The position numbers were made by a program, and so were the translations under genes. Positions 37,204 to 45,205 of a stretch of 64,000 nt of DNA are shown piece after piece. Source of the stretch: Caldilineaceae bacterium (GTDB taxonomy: Bacteria > Chloroflexota > Anaerolineae > Caldilineales > Caldilineaceae); assembly GCA_020846635.1 (NCBI GenBank), contig JADLDO010000013.1, forward strand, positions 1-64,000. The letters are read 5' to 3'. Position 1 is the first letter of the stretch, and each line of letters opens with the position of its first letter. The notes under the pieces are model-generated. The model saw only the letters and a list, made by a program, of their open reading frames with translations. It was not told the DNA's origin and ran no database searches.

Positions 37204-38124
37204 TCATTGTAAACGGGGCGTGTTGGCTGTGGGTGGAGCGCCCTGGGGCTTGATGCCGGTGGCAAAACACTCAAAGGGGCCGTTTATCCCCTGGAGATCG
37301 CTGCCCAGGCGGCGTACCTCGTCATCCAACGCGGCCAGCCGTTCATGGGCTGCTGCTGCCAGGCTGTCGGTCAGGGGCAATACCAGCCATTGCACCAAGC
37401 GCCGTTTGATCGTATAGCTCAGCCTGTTGAGCAGCGAGTTCCCTTGCGGCGGCACTGTACGCAGGTAGGGCAACCGCTGCCCAGGGGCATAGGCGGGTGC
37501 GCGGCTTGCCGTCGCTTGCACATTGGGCAGCAGCGGCGAAGCAGTGTTGGGGTTCACGTCATACGCAACGCTGCCAAAGCCCTCATGCTCCAACAAGAAA
37601 CTGAGAAGCCGAGGATGATAAAAGCTGACATGCCCAAAGTGCAGATAGTACATATCCAAATGGGACCAAAGGCTGCGACAGTCGGGGGTCGCCAGGATGA
37701 TGCGCCCGCCCGGACGCAAGATGCGCGCTGCCTCGCTGATCAACTTGAGCACTTGGGGATAGGCGAGATGCTCGACGAGATGGGCCGAGAAGATGCCGTC
37801 TACACTGGCGTCAGGTGTCGCCTCTAAATAGTCAAAGACATTTTGACAAACGACGGGCAAGCCTTTGGCCTGGGCATCGGCACAGGTCTTGACATCGGCA
37901 TCCACGCCCAACGCATCTATGCCCTGCTCCAAGAGCAGCGCCACAAAATCGCCATCGCCACAGGCCAGATCGACCACTTTGTTACAACCGGCGAAATAGG
38001 GCGCATAGAACTTCTGCACCCCGCGCTGGCCTTCGGGATTCATGCCGATGAAGCGGTGGAAATCGTAATCGAGGCTGTTGGGGTCTGGCTGGATGGCGAT
38101 TGCAGCCTGTTCTTGAATACCCAC
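37204..38124 (-). CDS. SAM-dependent methyltransferase
   Basis: 306-aa class I methyltransferase. SAM motif I is VDLACGDGDFVALLL (about residues 49-63), the acidic ribose contact is GVDAD, FSAHLVEHLAYPQVL is motif IV and LRPGGRIILATPD motif V-VI. The C-terminal 80 residues form a basic amphipathic helix (SYTIKRRLVQWLVLPL) that may dock on the membrane, and a Gln/Pro tail. Starts at GTG. It probably methylates a terminal sugar, a step that in ABC-exported glycans sets the chain length recognised by the Wzt C-terminal domain. Confidence 0.85.
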   Translation of the reverse strand: MGIQEQAAIAIQPDPNSLDYDFHRFIGMNPEGQRGVQKFYAPYFAGCNKVVDLACGDGDFVALLLEQGIDALGVDADVKTCADAQAKGLPVVCQNVFDYLEATPDASVDGIFSAHLVEHLAYPQVLKLISEAARILRPGGRIILATPDCRSLWSHLDMYYLHFGHVSFYHPRLLSFLLEHEGFGSVAYDVNPNTASPLLPNVQATASRAPAYAPGQRLPYLRTVPPQGNSLLNRLSYTIKRRLVQWLVLPLTDSLAAAAHERLAALDDEVRRLGSDLQGINGPFECFATGIKPQGAPPTANTPRLQ

Positions 38125-38130
38125 GGTGAC

Positions 38131-39420
38131 TTATGCCCTTGTCAATTGTGCAATTGGGCGCGGTGTATTCTCGATCTGCCAAGTGCCGTGCAATTGCACC
38201 ATGCCATAGCCGGCGCGCAGCGGGCTGTAGGCGACGCGGAAGTTATAGGCGCGGTCGTGATAGTCGTAGGTGACGGTGTCCGTGTCATTGACTGCCGCCA
38301 CGGACAGCACATACTGTCCTTCCAGCAAGGGCAGTTCGGGGATCTGATAGCTGATGACACCGCTGTCGCGCAACTGATCGATCTTAATTTCGGCAAACTT
38401 TGTGTTGGGGCCAAAGATGTGGACGCCATTTTGGTGGCTGATGCCAAAGCCAAAGACCGGATGCTCCACCGGCTGGGCGCAGCGATAATGGAGGCGGATG
38501 GTCAGCGGTTCGCCCGTGTTAAAGGTCGTGCGCGGCTGGTCGCTGGCGCTGCATAGCTCCACTGCGGTAATCTCAAGTTCGCGTGTGCCCCACCGCTGCC
38601 CATCACCCACGCCCTCGCGCGGCATGGCTTCATTTTGCGATTCCTCCAACTCCGCCATGTGCTGTTTATAGGCCATGACGACATCGGCGGGCGCACCCTC
38701 GGCGGCAACCAAGCCATCGTCAATCCACAACGCCCGGTTGCAAAGTGATTGGATCGTGCTGAGGTCATGGGAGACCAGGAGCAGCGTGCCTCCCTGGCGA
38801 CGGAAGCGATAGATGCTCTCCATGCAACGATTTTGAAAGGCCACATCGCCCACAGCCAACACTTCATCGACCAAGAGCAGGTCGGGGTCGGTGTGGATGG
38901 CGACCGCGAAGCCCAGGCGCACATACATCCCCGATGAATAGTGCTTGACAGGTGTATCGATAAAATCGCCTAGCCCGGCATAGTCGATGATCTGGTCAAG
39001 TCGTTTGCTCATCTCGGCGCGGCTGAGGCCATAGATCGATCCGTTGAGATAGATGTTTTCGCGGCCAGAGAGGTCAGCGTGAAACCCTGCACCCAATTCG
39101 AGCAGCGAGGAGACGCGCCCGCGCACAATCACATCGCCATGTGTGGGGGGCAGGATGCCGGTGATGAGCTTGAGCAGCGTGCTCTTGCCCGAGCCGTTGG
39201 GGCCAATCACACCAATGCAGTCACCAGGGTTGACGGTGAGCGAAAGATCGCGCAGGGGCCAGAAATCATCGCTGCTGGGACCGCGGCGACGAAAGAGGCG
39301 AATGAAGATATCTTGCAGCGAACGGCTGCGGTCGAGCTTCTTGGTAAAACGGCGCGCCACATGGCTCAACTCGATCAGGGGTTCGTCTGGGGCAACTTGG
39401 TGAGTGCGTAATACGCTCAT
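38131..39420 (-). CDS. wzt: ABC-type polysaccharide exporter ATPase with Wzt C-terminal domain
   Basis: 429 aa. Residues 15-245 form the ATPase: Walker A GPNGSGKS (73-80), signature YSSGMYVRLGFA, Walker B LLLVDEVLAVGD. Residues about 270-425 form a beta-sandwich like the Wzt/TagH C-terminal domain (TFNTGEPLTIRLHYRC, FGFGISHQNG), which in O-antigen exporters reads the glycan cap. It overlaps the permease by ATGA. Together they export an undecaprenyl-linked glycan made by the glycosyltransferases around. Confidence 0.93.
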   Translation of the reverse strand: MSVLRTHQVAPDEPLIELSHVARRFTKKLDRSRSLQDIFIRLFRRRGPSSDDFWPLRDLSLTVNPGDCIGVIGPNGSGKSTLLKLITGILPPTHGDVIVRGRVSSLLELGAGFHADLSGRENIYLNGSIYGLSRAEMSKRLDQIIDYAGLGDFIDTPVKHYSSGMYVRLGFAVAIHTDPDLLLVDEVLAVGDVAFQNRCMESIYRFRRQGGTLLLVSHDLSTIQSLCNRALWIDDGLVAAEGAPADVVMAYKQHMAELEESQNEAMPREGVGDGQRWGTRELEITAVELCSASDQPRTTFNTGEPLTIRLHYRCAQPVEHPVFGFGISHQNGVHIFGPNTKFAEIKIDQLRDSGVISYQIPELPLLEGQYVLSVAAVNDTDTVTYDYHDRAYNFRVAYSPLRAGYGMVQLHGTWQIENTPRPIAQLTRA

Positions 39421-40271
39421 ACTTCCTCACCAAACCGATCGCTGTAGCGTGTGAAAAACCAGTAGCCAAAGGCCAACGCCACCAGGGCTGTCAGCGTGGT
39501 ACGAATGAAAAAGTCGATGTCAGTGCGATAGCCGTTGTAGAGCAGGTCACGATAGACGTTGATCAGCGAGGCCATCGGGTTGAGGATGTAGAGAATACGC
39601 TGGACGGGTAGATTTAACTCCCCAACCTTGTAGAATTCCGGCAGTTGCGCCGCCCGGTAGAGAACGGGGGTGAGAAAGAACCACGCCAGCATCACGACTT
39701 CCATCACCAACTGTGTATCGCGATAAAAGACCTGCAAGGTACTCAGTACCAGCCCAATACCCAGGGTAAAACAGGTCTGGATCAGGATGATGAGGGGCAG
39801 CGTCCACAGCCAGGGGCTAAAGTTGGTGCGAAAGATGATCAGCGCCGCAAAAAGCACCACCAACGCTAATAAGAAGTTGACCAATTGCGCCAGCACCGCC
39901 GCAATGGGCAGCACTTCCCGCGGGAAGTAGACCTTTTTGACGAGGTTGCCATTGTTTAGAACGCTGTTGAGGCTGCTGACGACGCTGGCAGAAAAGAAAT
40001 TCCACGGGAGCAGCCCGCAGAGTAGAAAGATTGGGTAGTTGCGCACTTCCTGGTTGGGCCACAGCACGCCAAAGACCACGCTGAAGACCAACATCATGGC
40101 AAGCGGATTGAGCAGGCTCCAGACAAAGCCCAATACGCTGTTCTTATAGCGTGTCTTGACCTCGCTGACGACCAAGTTGCGGATGAGATCACGATAGCGA
40201 AACAACTCGCGCAGGCGGGCAAAGACAGAGACAGAAGATACGGGGCGCTCTGTTTTAGTGGCAATAGCCAA
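39417..40271 (-). CDS. wzm: ABC-type polysaccharide exporter permease
   Basis: 284 aa, the ABC-2 permease of the Wzm/TagG type with six transmembrane helices. A basic N terminus (RELFRYRDLIRNLVVSEVKTRYKN) leads to VLGFVWSLLNPLAMMLVF, a hallmark of the family; NLVKKVYFPREVLP and NPMASLINVYRDLLYNG are also conserved. The start is TTG 40271 with AAGGAATTGG upstream. It begins the main run of glycan genes; the 125 bases before it hold the likely promoter and an inverted GAACAG/CTGTTC pair, nothing else. Confidence 0.92.
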   Translation of the reverse strand: MAIATKTERPVSSVSVFARLRELFRYRDLIRNLVVSEVKTRYKNSVLGFVWSLLNPLAMMLVFSVVFGVLWPNQEVRNYPIFLLCGLLPWNFFSASVVSSLNSVLNNGNLVKKVYFPREVLPIAAVLAQLVNFLLALVVLFAALIIFRTNFSPWLWTLPLIILIQTCFTLGIGLVLSTLQVFYRDTQLVMEVVMLAWFFLTPVLYRAAQLPEFYKVGELNLPVQRILYILNPMASLINVYRDLLYNGYRTDIDFFIRTTLTALVALAFGYWFFTRYSDRFGEEV

Positions 40272-40396
40272 GAGTTAACCAATTCCTTTAGATAAATTCT
40301 TCGTACCGCGAACAGGGTCAAGCCATTATGCGCTGTTCCCTATTTTGAGGATGAGCATACCAAAGGCGACGATAGTTTGTAAAGAATGGGGCTAAG

Positions 40397-41569
40397 TCAT
40401 GTATCTTGCATTGGGGTTCTCCGCTGCCAGCGGTTCAAAAACAGGCGGAGTAAATGCTTTGGGTCACTTCTCAATCGCTTGATCTCGGCAGCCTGTGTAT
40501 GAATACAATAGCGCATGACCTCCAGGCTGCGCCCGCGGGTTTCGCCATCGTTCCACCAGGCAGCCGCAGCACGCACCTCTGCGTCCGGATCTTGCGCCAA
40601 GCGGCACAACAAGTCAATCAATTCGGGGTGGGCCAATTGCGAAAGCGACAGGGTGGCCGCGATGCGCGCCACATGCGCGCGTGGGTGGGGGTGGTCTGAT
40701 TGAGACGCAGCGACGAGCTGCGGTAGGAGATCGACAAATTCGAGCGCCGGAGAAAGCTGCTTTTGGAGCGTGGGGGGCAATGGCTGTTTGATTGCCAAGT
40801 AATCCACGCAGACTTCGGGCTGGCAGAAGTTGGCTGTAACCGGCACCAATCGCTGATCTCCCTGGATTAGATAGCAGCGATAGCCAACCGTTTCGAGCTG
40901 CCGCAATAATGACTGCGGTGTTTCATCAAAGAAGTGCAGTGTGTGGCCATTGGATTCAACGAGAATTGGTGGAGCGTCCGGCTGCGTGAGCTGCTCCGTC
41001 ATGGCGCGCAGTACGGCAACCTCTGAACCTTCTACGTCCAGTTTGATCAGGTCAACGTGCGCCCACCCTTTTTCGGCTAGGATGTGGGTGGCTGTGGTCA
41101 TGGGTACGGTGATGGTGGGATCGGCCAGGTGGCTGTTGGCGACCGCTCCATAAGGCCCTGCGGATACAAATTCAATGGTGCCAATTTGATCGCCTACAGC
41201 AGTGCGTACCACCTGTGCTCGTTGTGCGAGCGCGTTGGCTTCGATATTCTGCTGCAGGATCGTGGCATTGTGGGGTGAAGCCTCTACGGCGATGACCTCA
41301 CAACCCCAGGTGGCCGCGGTGACGGTGAATGTCCCAATGTGCGCGCCCAAATCTAACACCCTACCCCCCGCCGGTAGCAGCGTCCGCACAAGACCAAAGG
41401 TCGAGGGCAGCGCATAGGTTCCCGCACGCAGCCCTTGTGTGATGTCATCCTGTGTGTCATCCACGTAGAGGGTGGCGGCAAAGGGCGCCTTGAGCGGCAG
41501 CGGATAGGGATGAACATCAACCGCCATGCCTGTTTCCGGTACGATTAAGGTCTTTGATTCGGGAGTCAT
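40397..41569 (-). CDS. FkbM-family methyltransferase fused to HEAT-like region
   Basis: 390 aa. Residues about 40-230 form a class I methyltransferase of the FkbM family: RVLDLGAHIGTFTVTAA, VIAVEASPHNATILQQN, HVDLIKLDVEGSEVAVLRAM. After a region of about 40 residues there is a HEAT-like pair of helices (HVARIAATLSLSQLA, DAEVRAAAAWW at about 300-340) and a basic helix at the end. The C-terminal part is not usual for FkbM and may bind a partner. Probably modifies a sugar hydroxyl. It is separated by 125 bases from wzm, thus has perhaps its own promoter. Confidence 0.8.
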   Translation of the reverse strand: MTPESKTLIVPETGMAVDVHPYPLPLKAPFAATLYVDDTQDDITQGLRAGTYALPSTFGLVRTLLPAGGRVLDLGAHIGTFTVTAATWGCEVIAVEASPHNATILQQNIEANALAQRAQVVRTAVGDQIGTIEFVSAGPYGAVANSHLADPTITVPMTTATHILAEKGWAHVDLIKLDVEGSEVAVLRAMTEQLTQPDAPPILVESNGHTLHFFDETPQSLLRQLETVGYRCYLIQGDQRLVPVTANFCQPEVCVDYLAIKQPLPPTLQKQLSPALEFVDLLPQLVAASQSDHPHPRAHVARIAATLSLSQLAHPELIDLLCRLAQDPDAEVRAAAAWWNDGETRGRSLEVMRYCIHTQAAEIKRLRSDPKHLLRLFLNRWQRRTPMQDT

Positions 41570-41705
41570 GGTTGTTTGCTGGTGATTTGGTTGCGACTTT
41601 ACCCAAAATCATATAGCATAACGTGAATTTCGGCTAGAGAGAGCTGTACATAGGGGCAAGGTGGTTGCACAGCGAAAAAGCTGGCGATCCTCGAACTAGA
41701 ACAAG

Positions 41706-43271
41706 ATGGACTATGCAAGCAGAATTGAGCCGGAGCCGGCTGTGGGTCAACCCGGATTGAGTCACGATTCCGCCCGGCCCTTTGCCCTGTCCGCCAGCCA
41801 TTGGAGCCTCCGCAGCCTCGCGCCAAGCGTCGTGCATGTCGCCCTGATCTTCGTCGTCGGGTTGGGGTTGCGCCTGCTCTTTTTGGGCAGCAAGAGCCTG
41901 TGGCTGGATGAAGCGCTCAGCCTCGGATTTGCAGGGAACCCACCACAACTGCTGTGGGGAAGCGGTTATGACAATGCACACCCGCCGCTCTACTATACCC
42001 TGCTGCACTATTGGCTGCTGCTCGGCGACTCGGAGTTTGTGCTGCGTCTCTCGTCGGCTTTGGCGGGCAGTCTCGCCGTTCCACTTGGCTATGCGTTGGC
42101 GGCAAGCCTGGGCGGGCGCAGGCTTGCTCTCTCCACCGCATGGCTGATCGCGCTTTCACCCCTGCTGGTATGGTATTCCCAAGAACTACGCAGTTACAGC
42201 CTGCTGCTGATGTTGAGCCTCTTGGCTGTGCTGGCGTTCGTGCGCCTGCTCATTCGCCCACACCTGGGATGGTGGCTGCTCTTTATCGCATCCATGAGCG
42301 CGTCGCTCTATACCCATTATGCCGCCGTGGCATTGGTTCCTGTGCAGCTTGGGCTGATCGCGCTGCTCTCGCTGCAAGAGCGAACGACGCGTCGAGGGGT
42401 ATTCCTGTGGCTGGCCGCGTGGCCGCTGATCTTCCTGCTCTATTGGCCCTGGCTGACAACGCCGGCAATGAACGAGTTTATCAAGCTAATGGGCAGTACA
42501 GAACCCTATCCCGTTGAACTGCTCGCCTATTATCTGCCCATCTCACCGGCGTTCGCATCCACACTGGTAGATCTGGCGCTGTGGCTCGCCATTCCTGTGG
42601 CGTTGGTCGCGGGTTATTGGGTGCTGCGCCAAGAGCGCGCGACGTGGAACCGTTGGGCTGCATCACGCTTTGTGCGCTATGGCCTGCTGCTGATCTTCCT
42701 GGCGCTCACGCTGGCGTTCGTCATGCCCCGTGGCTATTCACTGAAGAAACAGTTGGTACACCTTTGGCCCTTTGGGCTGCTGCTGGTGGGTTGGGTGTTC
42801 CCCTGGCGCATGTCGAATCGACTGCCATTGGCCCTGCTCTTGGCAGCCTCGCTGGTCGGGTCATTGGTAAATGTGCTGTTTATACCCAAAGAACAGTGGC
42901 GGGAGACGGCTGCCTATATCGTGGAACATGGGGAGCCGGGCGATGCCATCTGGGTTGTGCCGGGCTATCATGCCCTACCCCTCAGCTATTACCTCGCCCG
43001 CGCCGATAACAGGGAGGGTGAAGCCGGTTCAGACGTTATGTTTGATCAGCAAATGTTTGATCAGCAGCCGGTTTCGTCGAGCATGAACGATAGTGACCTT
43101 GAGGCCCGACTGGAGAAGGGGCAGCGCGTGTGGTTGGTCTATCACACGGTCAACGTGCGCTTGCTGGACCCGGATCGCAGGCTAGAGCAGTGGCTCAATG
43201 CTCACTTGCAGCCGGTTGACCAGCTTCACCTGTTCAAAATTGAAGCCACTCTCTACGCACCGCGGCCCTAA
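41706..43271 (+). CDS. GT39-like membrane glycosyltransferase
   Basis: 521 aa with about 11 transmembrane helices. The first extracytoplasmic loop holds SLWLDEALSLGFAG with the DE pair, and DNAHPPLYYTLLHYWLLL is the second hallmark of ArnT/PMT-type (GT39) enzymes. It uses a polyprenyl-phosphate sugar to glycosylate a protein or lipid outside the membrane. Residues about 444-453 are a perfect in-frame duplication, MFDQQ twice (15-base tandem repeat 43038-43067). It is the only plus-strand gene in the glycan region and lies directly before the candidate small RNA. Confidence 0.85.
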   Translation: MDYASRIEPEPAVGQPGLSHDSARPFALSASHWSLRSLAPSVVHVALIFVVGLGLRLLFLGSKSLWLDEALSLGFAGNPPQLLWGSGYDNAHPPLYYTLLHYWLLLGDSEFVLRLSSALAGSLAVPLGYALAASLGGRRLALSTAWLIALSPLLVWYSQELRSYSLLLMLSLLAVLAFVRLLIRPHLGWWLLFIASMSASLYTHYAAVALVPVQLGLIALLSLQERTTRRGVFLWLAAWPLIFLLYWPWLTTPAMNEFIKLMGSTEPYPVELLAYYLPISPAFASTLVDLALWLAIPVALVAGYWVLRQERATWNRWAASRFVRYGLLLIFLALTLAFVMPRGYSLKKQLVHLWPFGLLLVGWVFPWRMSNRLPLALLLAASLVGSLVNVLFIPKEQWRETAAYIVEHGEPGDAIWVVPGYHALPLSYYLARADNREGEAGSDVMFDQQMFDQQPVSSSMNDSDLEARLEKGQRVWLVYHTVNVRLLDPDRRLEQWLNAHLQPVDQLHLFKIEATLYAPRP

Positions 43272-43279
43272 TTTGTGAC

Positions 43280-43308
43280 TTGTATGCTGTGGAAATTTGG
43301 TGTATAGT
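43280..43308 (+). promoter_or_regulatory. promoter-like boxes before candidate small RNA
   Basis: TTGTAT (43280-43285), 17-base spacer, TATAGT (43303-43308). The -10 matches 5 of 6, the -35 only 3 of 6. A start near 43315 would place the first hairpin at the 5' end of the transcript. It begins 8 bases after the stop of the membrane glycosyltransferase gene. Confidence 0.45.
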
Positions 43309-43313
43309 AAAAG

Positions 43314-43385
43314 GGCTCCAGTAATCTGGGGACAGAAGGTTATCACCTTCAGGTGCAGCTCTTATGGGCTGCACTTCCCTTTTCT
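43314..43385 (+). ncRNA. candidate small RNA with three tetraloop hairpins
   Basis: Three consecutive hairpins, all with 4-base loops: 43316-43331 (CTCCAG/CTGGGG, loop TAAT), 43335-43350 (GAAGGT/ACCTTC, loop TATC), 43351-43376 (AGGTGCAGCTC/GGGCTGCACTT, loop TTAT, 11 bp with two G-U pairs). They are followed by a T-rich CCCTTTTCT, as in a terminator. Promoter-like boxes precede. No reading frame is present and the next gene is convergent, so it is not a leader of a coding gene. It could instead be the 3' end of the glycosyltransferase mRNA. No known family is recognised. Confidence 0.5.
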
Positions 43386-43478
43386 AGCCCCTCATCCCTT
43401 CGCATAGAATCCTTTCGCACAGAGCAAGAGTTGCGCCTGCACTGTCTTGTTCTGCCCGGATGGTCGCTAGGTTGTACA

Positions 43479-43502
43479 GGGGGCCACATGAGAGTGGCCC
43501 CC
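43479..43502. terminator. strong hairpin after glycosidase gene
   Basis: Perfect 9-bp stem GGGGGCCAC/GTGGCCCCC, loop ATGAGA, 20 bases past the stop of the minus-strand glycosidase-like gene. There is no T run on either strand, so it is more probably an mRNA 3' protecting or Rho-associated structure than a complete intrinsic terminator. The rest of 43386-43522 holds nothing recognisable. Confidence 0.45.
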
Positions 43503-43522
43503 ACTGGGTTGTCGTCCTGAGT

Positions 43523-45037
43523 TTAGGGGATCGTCAGGTCCCGGCGTAGGTCCGGGATGAGGAGTTGTTGGTCGGTAAAGCTCACCTTGACGCTGCGTTG
43601 GTTATTGCTTGTGTCAAGCTCCGCAGCGTTCGAGCGCACATCGACATAGACAGTGTACTCCCCAGGAGCAACGCCTCCCCATGCCAGGCGGACGGTGCTT
43701 TGCTCACCGCAGCCCTGGAGGCTCACCATCTGCTCCTTGCCAATCTGCACACCCCCGCTGCTGGGGTCGCCATTGAAGAAGCGCACAGTCGCACCCTTGC
43801 CAACCCCTAGGTTGCCACTGTTGCCTATTACCGCTTCGAGTGTCACCGTGGTGGCTCCCTGGCTCGTCAGCGGCGGCGCGCCGGTAACGGTCAGGTCCAG
43901 CGCGGAGAAATCCACGCTCTCCTTCATCGCATTGCCATAATTGATAAAATTGCTGCCCATATTGGTCAGGCTGATCTCGTGGGGAAGGTCGCGATCAAAG
44001 AGGTAGCCGTTGTGGAGTGACTTGTCGTCCACGCTGTACCAGGCAAAGCGCTGCACAAGTCGATTGTCGTCAGCGGGATAGCCCGTGTTCGGGTCGGTAG
44101 CAGTCATCAAGAAGTCAAAGGACTCGTTCATAAAGGTGTTGACGCGCTCTGGCGTAAAATCCGGCTCGTACCATCCCTGGGGCATGAGGATGCCAAATTC
44201 GGAAAGGAAGGCGGGCGTATTGCGATAGCCACGGTCTGCCATCCACTGGCGGAAGCGAATGACCTGCTCTTTGAACAACTCGATGTCATCATTGTCCTGT
44301 ACATCCACGCGCAAGCCTTCGACTGCGTCTACACCAGGGGGAATATCCGCGCCCCAGCAAACGGCCCGCAGCCCCTCGGGATTACCGGCGAAAAATTGGG
44401 CAAAGTGCGAGCAACTCACCTCATTTAAGATGAAATTATGGAAGGCCCAACCGTCTACCGGCATGGCTTGTTTGTATGTTTGGTAATAGCTCGATAGGAC
44501 CAAATCGAGATATTGCAGCCGTAGCGGTGTGGGCTGGACAATGGTTCCCGCCACGACTTTGGCGGTGGGGTCTTCGTCTTTGATGATCTGATAAAGATCA
44601 TGGTAGGCCGTGGCATAGACGTGGGGATCAATGTCGTCTTGAAAGAGCAGGCGATCCGGCTCATTGCCGATGAGCCAATAATGACCCAAGCGTGCCGCAA
44701 CCGCAGCGCGCAATTGGGCCTCCGTCGCACTGGCGCGCTGCGCGGCGATTGAATACTCATAGCTGTTGTCTGTGATCTGCCTTAAGCGTATCACTGGGAA
44801 GTAGCTGGTGCCTGGCACATCATTCGCCTGCGACGTGTAATCTATATACCAGCCCAGACGCAGCGGTTTCGTGGGATAGGAGCCGAGCGCGCCATTGATG
44901 CCCAAACGGCAGAGAGGCACATCTCCATTATGGAGGAGCGGCATATAGCTGAATTGAGCCTGCGCCGGACGTGCGCCGAGCCAAAGAGCCGTCAGGATCA
45001 GCGCACCACCCAATAGGCCGTGAAGTAAATACCTCAA
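43523..45037 (-). CDS. secreted clan GH-A glycosidase-like protein with CARDB domain
   Basis: 504 aa. Signal peptide with LLGGALILTALWLGARPAQA, then the tag FSYMPLLHNG. Residues about 50-360 form a TIM barrel: WLIGNEPD with acid/base Glu and FLSEFGILMPQG with the nucleophile Glu, as in GH39/GH128 and related clan GH-A families. A C-terminal CARDB-like beta-sandwich (about 390-490; VIGNSGNLGVGKG, YTVYVDVRSNAAELDTSNN) follows. TTG 45037, with TTTAGGAGAAATTC before it, gives a clean signal peptide and is preferred over an ATG at 45148. Likely cleaves a surface glycan. Confidence 0.75.
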   Translation of the reverse strand: MRYLLHGLLGGALILTALWLGARPAQAQFSYMPLLHNGDVPLCRLGINGALGSYPTKPLRLGWYIDYTSQANDVPGTSYFPVIRLRQITDNSYEYSIAAQRASATEAQLRAAVAARLGHYWLIGNEPDRLLFQDDIDPHVYATAYHDLYQIIKDEDPTAKVVAGTIVQPTPLRLQYLDLVLSSYYQTYKQAMPVDGWAFHNFILNEVSCSHFAQFFAGNPEGLRAVCWGADIPPGVDAVEGLRVDVQDNDDIELFKEQVIRFRQWMADRGYRNTPAFLSEFGILMPQGWYEPDFTPERVNTFMNESFDFLMTATDPNTGYPADDNRLVQRFAWYSVDDKSLHNGYLFDRDLPHEISLTNMGSNFINYGNAMKESVDFSALDLTVTGAPPLTSQGATTVTLEAVIGNSGNLGVGKGATVRFFNGDPSSGGVQIGKEQMVSLQGCGEQSTVRLAWGGVAPGEYTVYVDVRSNAAELDTSNNQRSVKVSFTDQQLLIPDLRRDLTIP

Positions 45038-45094
45038 AATAGAATTTCTCCTAAACCAATGTCTGTACAATTGGCCGGAAACGCACAACAGCAG

Positions 45095-45155
45095 ATGACA
45101 GGTGCTCGCCACAAAGGCAACGTATCGGGGTTGCACAGAGGTAAGCACCTGTCAT
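45095..45155. repeat. 12-bp inverted repeat enclosing an inner hairpin
   Basis: ATGACAGGTGCT (45095-45106) and AGCACCTGTCAT (45144-45155) are perfect complements around 37 bases that hold a further stem GCAAC/GTTGC. It lies in the gap between the two glycosidase-like genes, 58 bases upstream of the TTG start at 45037. In RNA it would be a two-tier stem in the leader of the downstream gene. There is no T run. Confidence 0.55.
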
Positions 45156-45205
45156 TTCCAGGTCAATCGCAGACGTGTCGGTCTCCGCTTTAGCTTATTA
45201 CCGCT

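Noticed and set aside
40272-40396. Promoter TTGACC with AATTTA box before wzm
   Set aside because: Spacing and -10 match are poor; reported only as a likely promoter region.
43335-43385. Likeness of the GTTATC...hairpin...T-run to a tracrRNA 3' end
   Set aside because: No CRISPR repeats, no anti-repeat and no Cas gene in the window; the likeness covers only a few bases.
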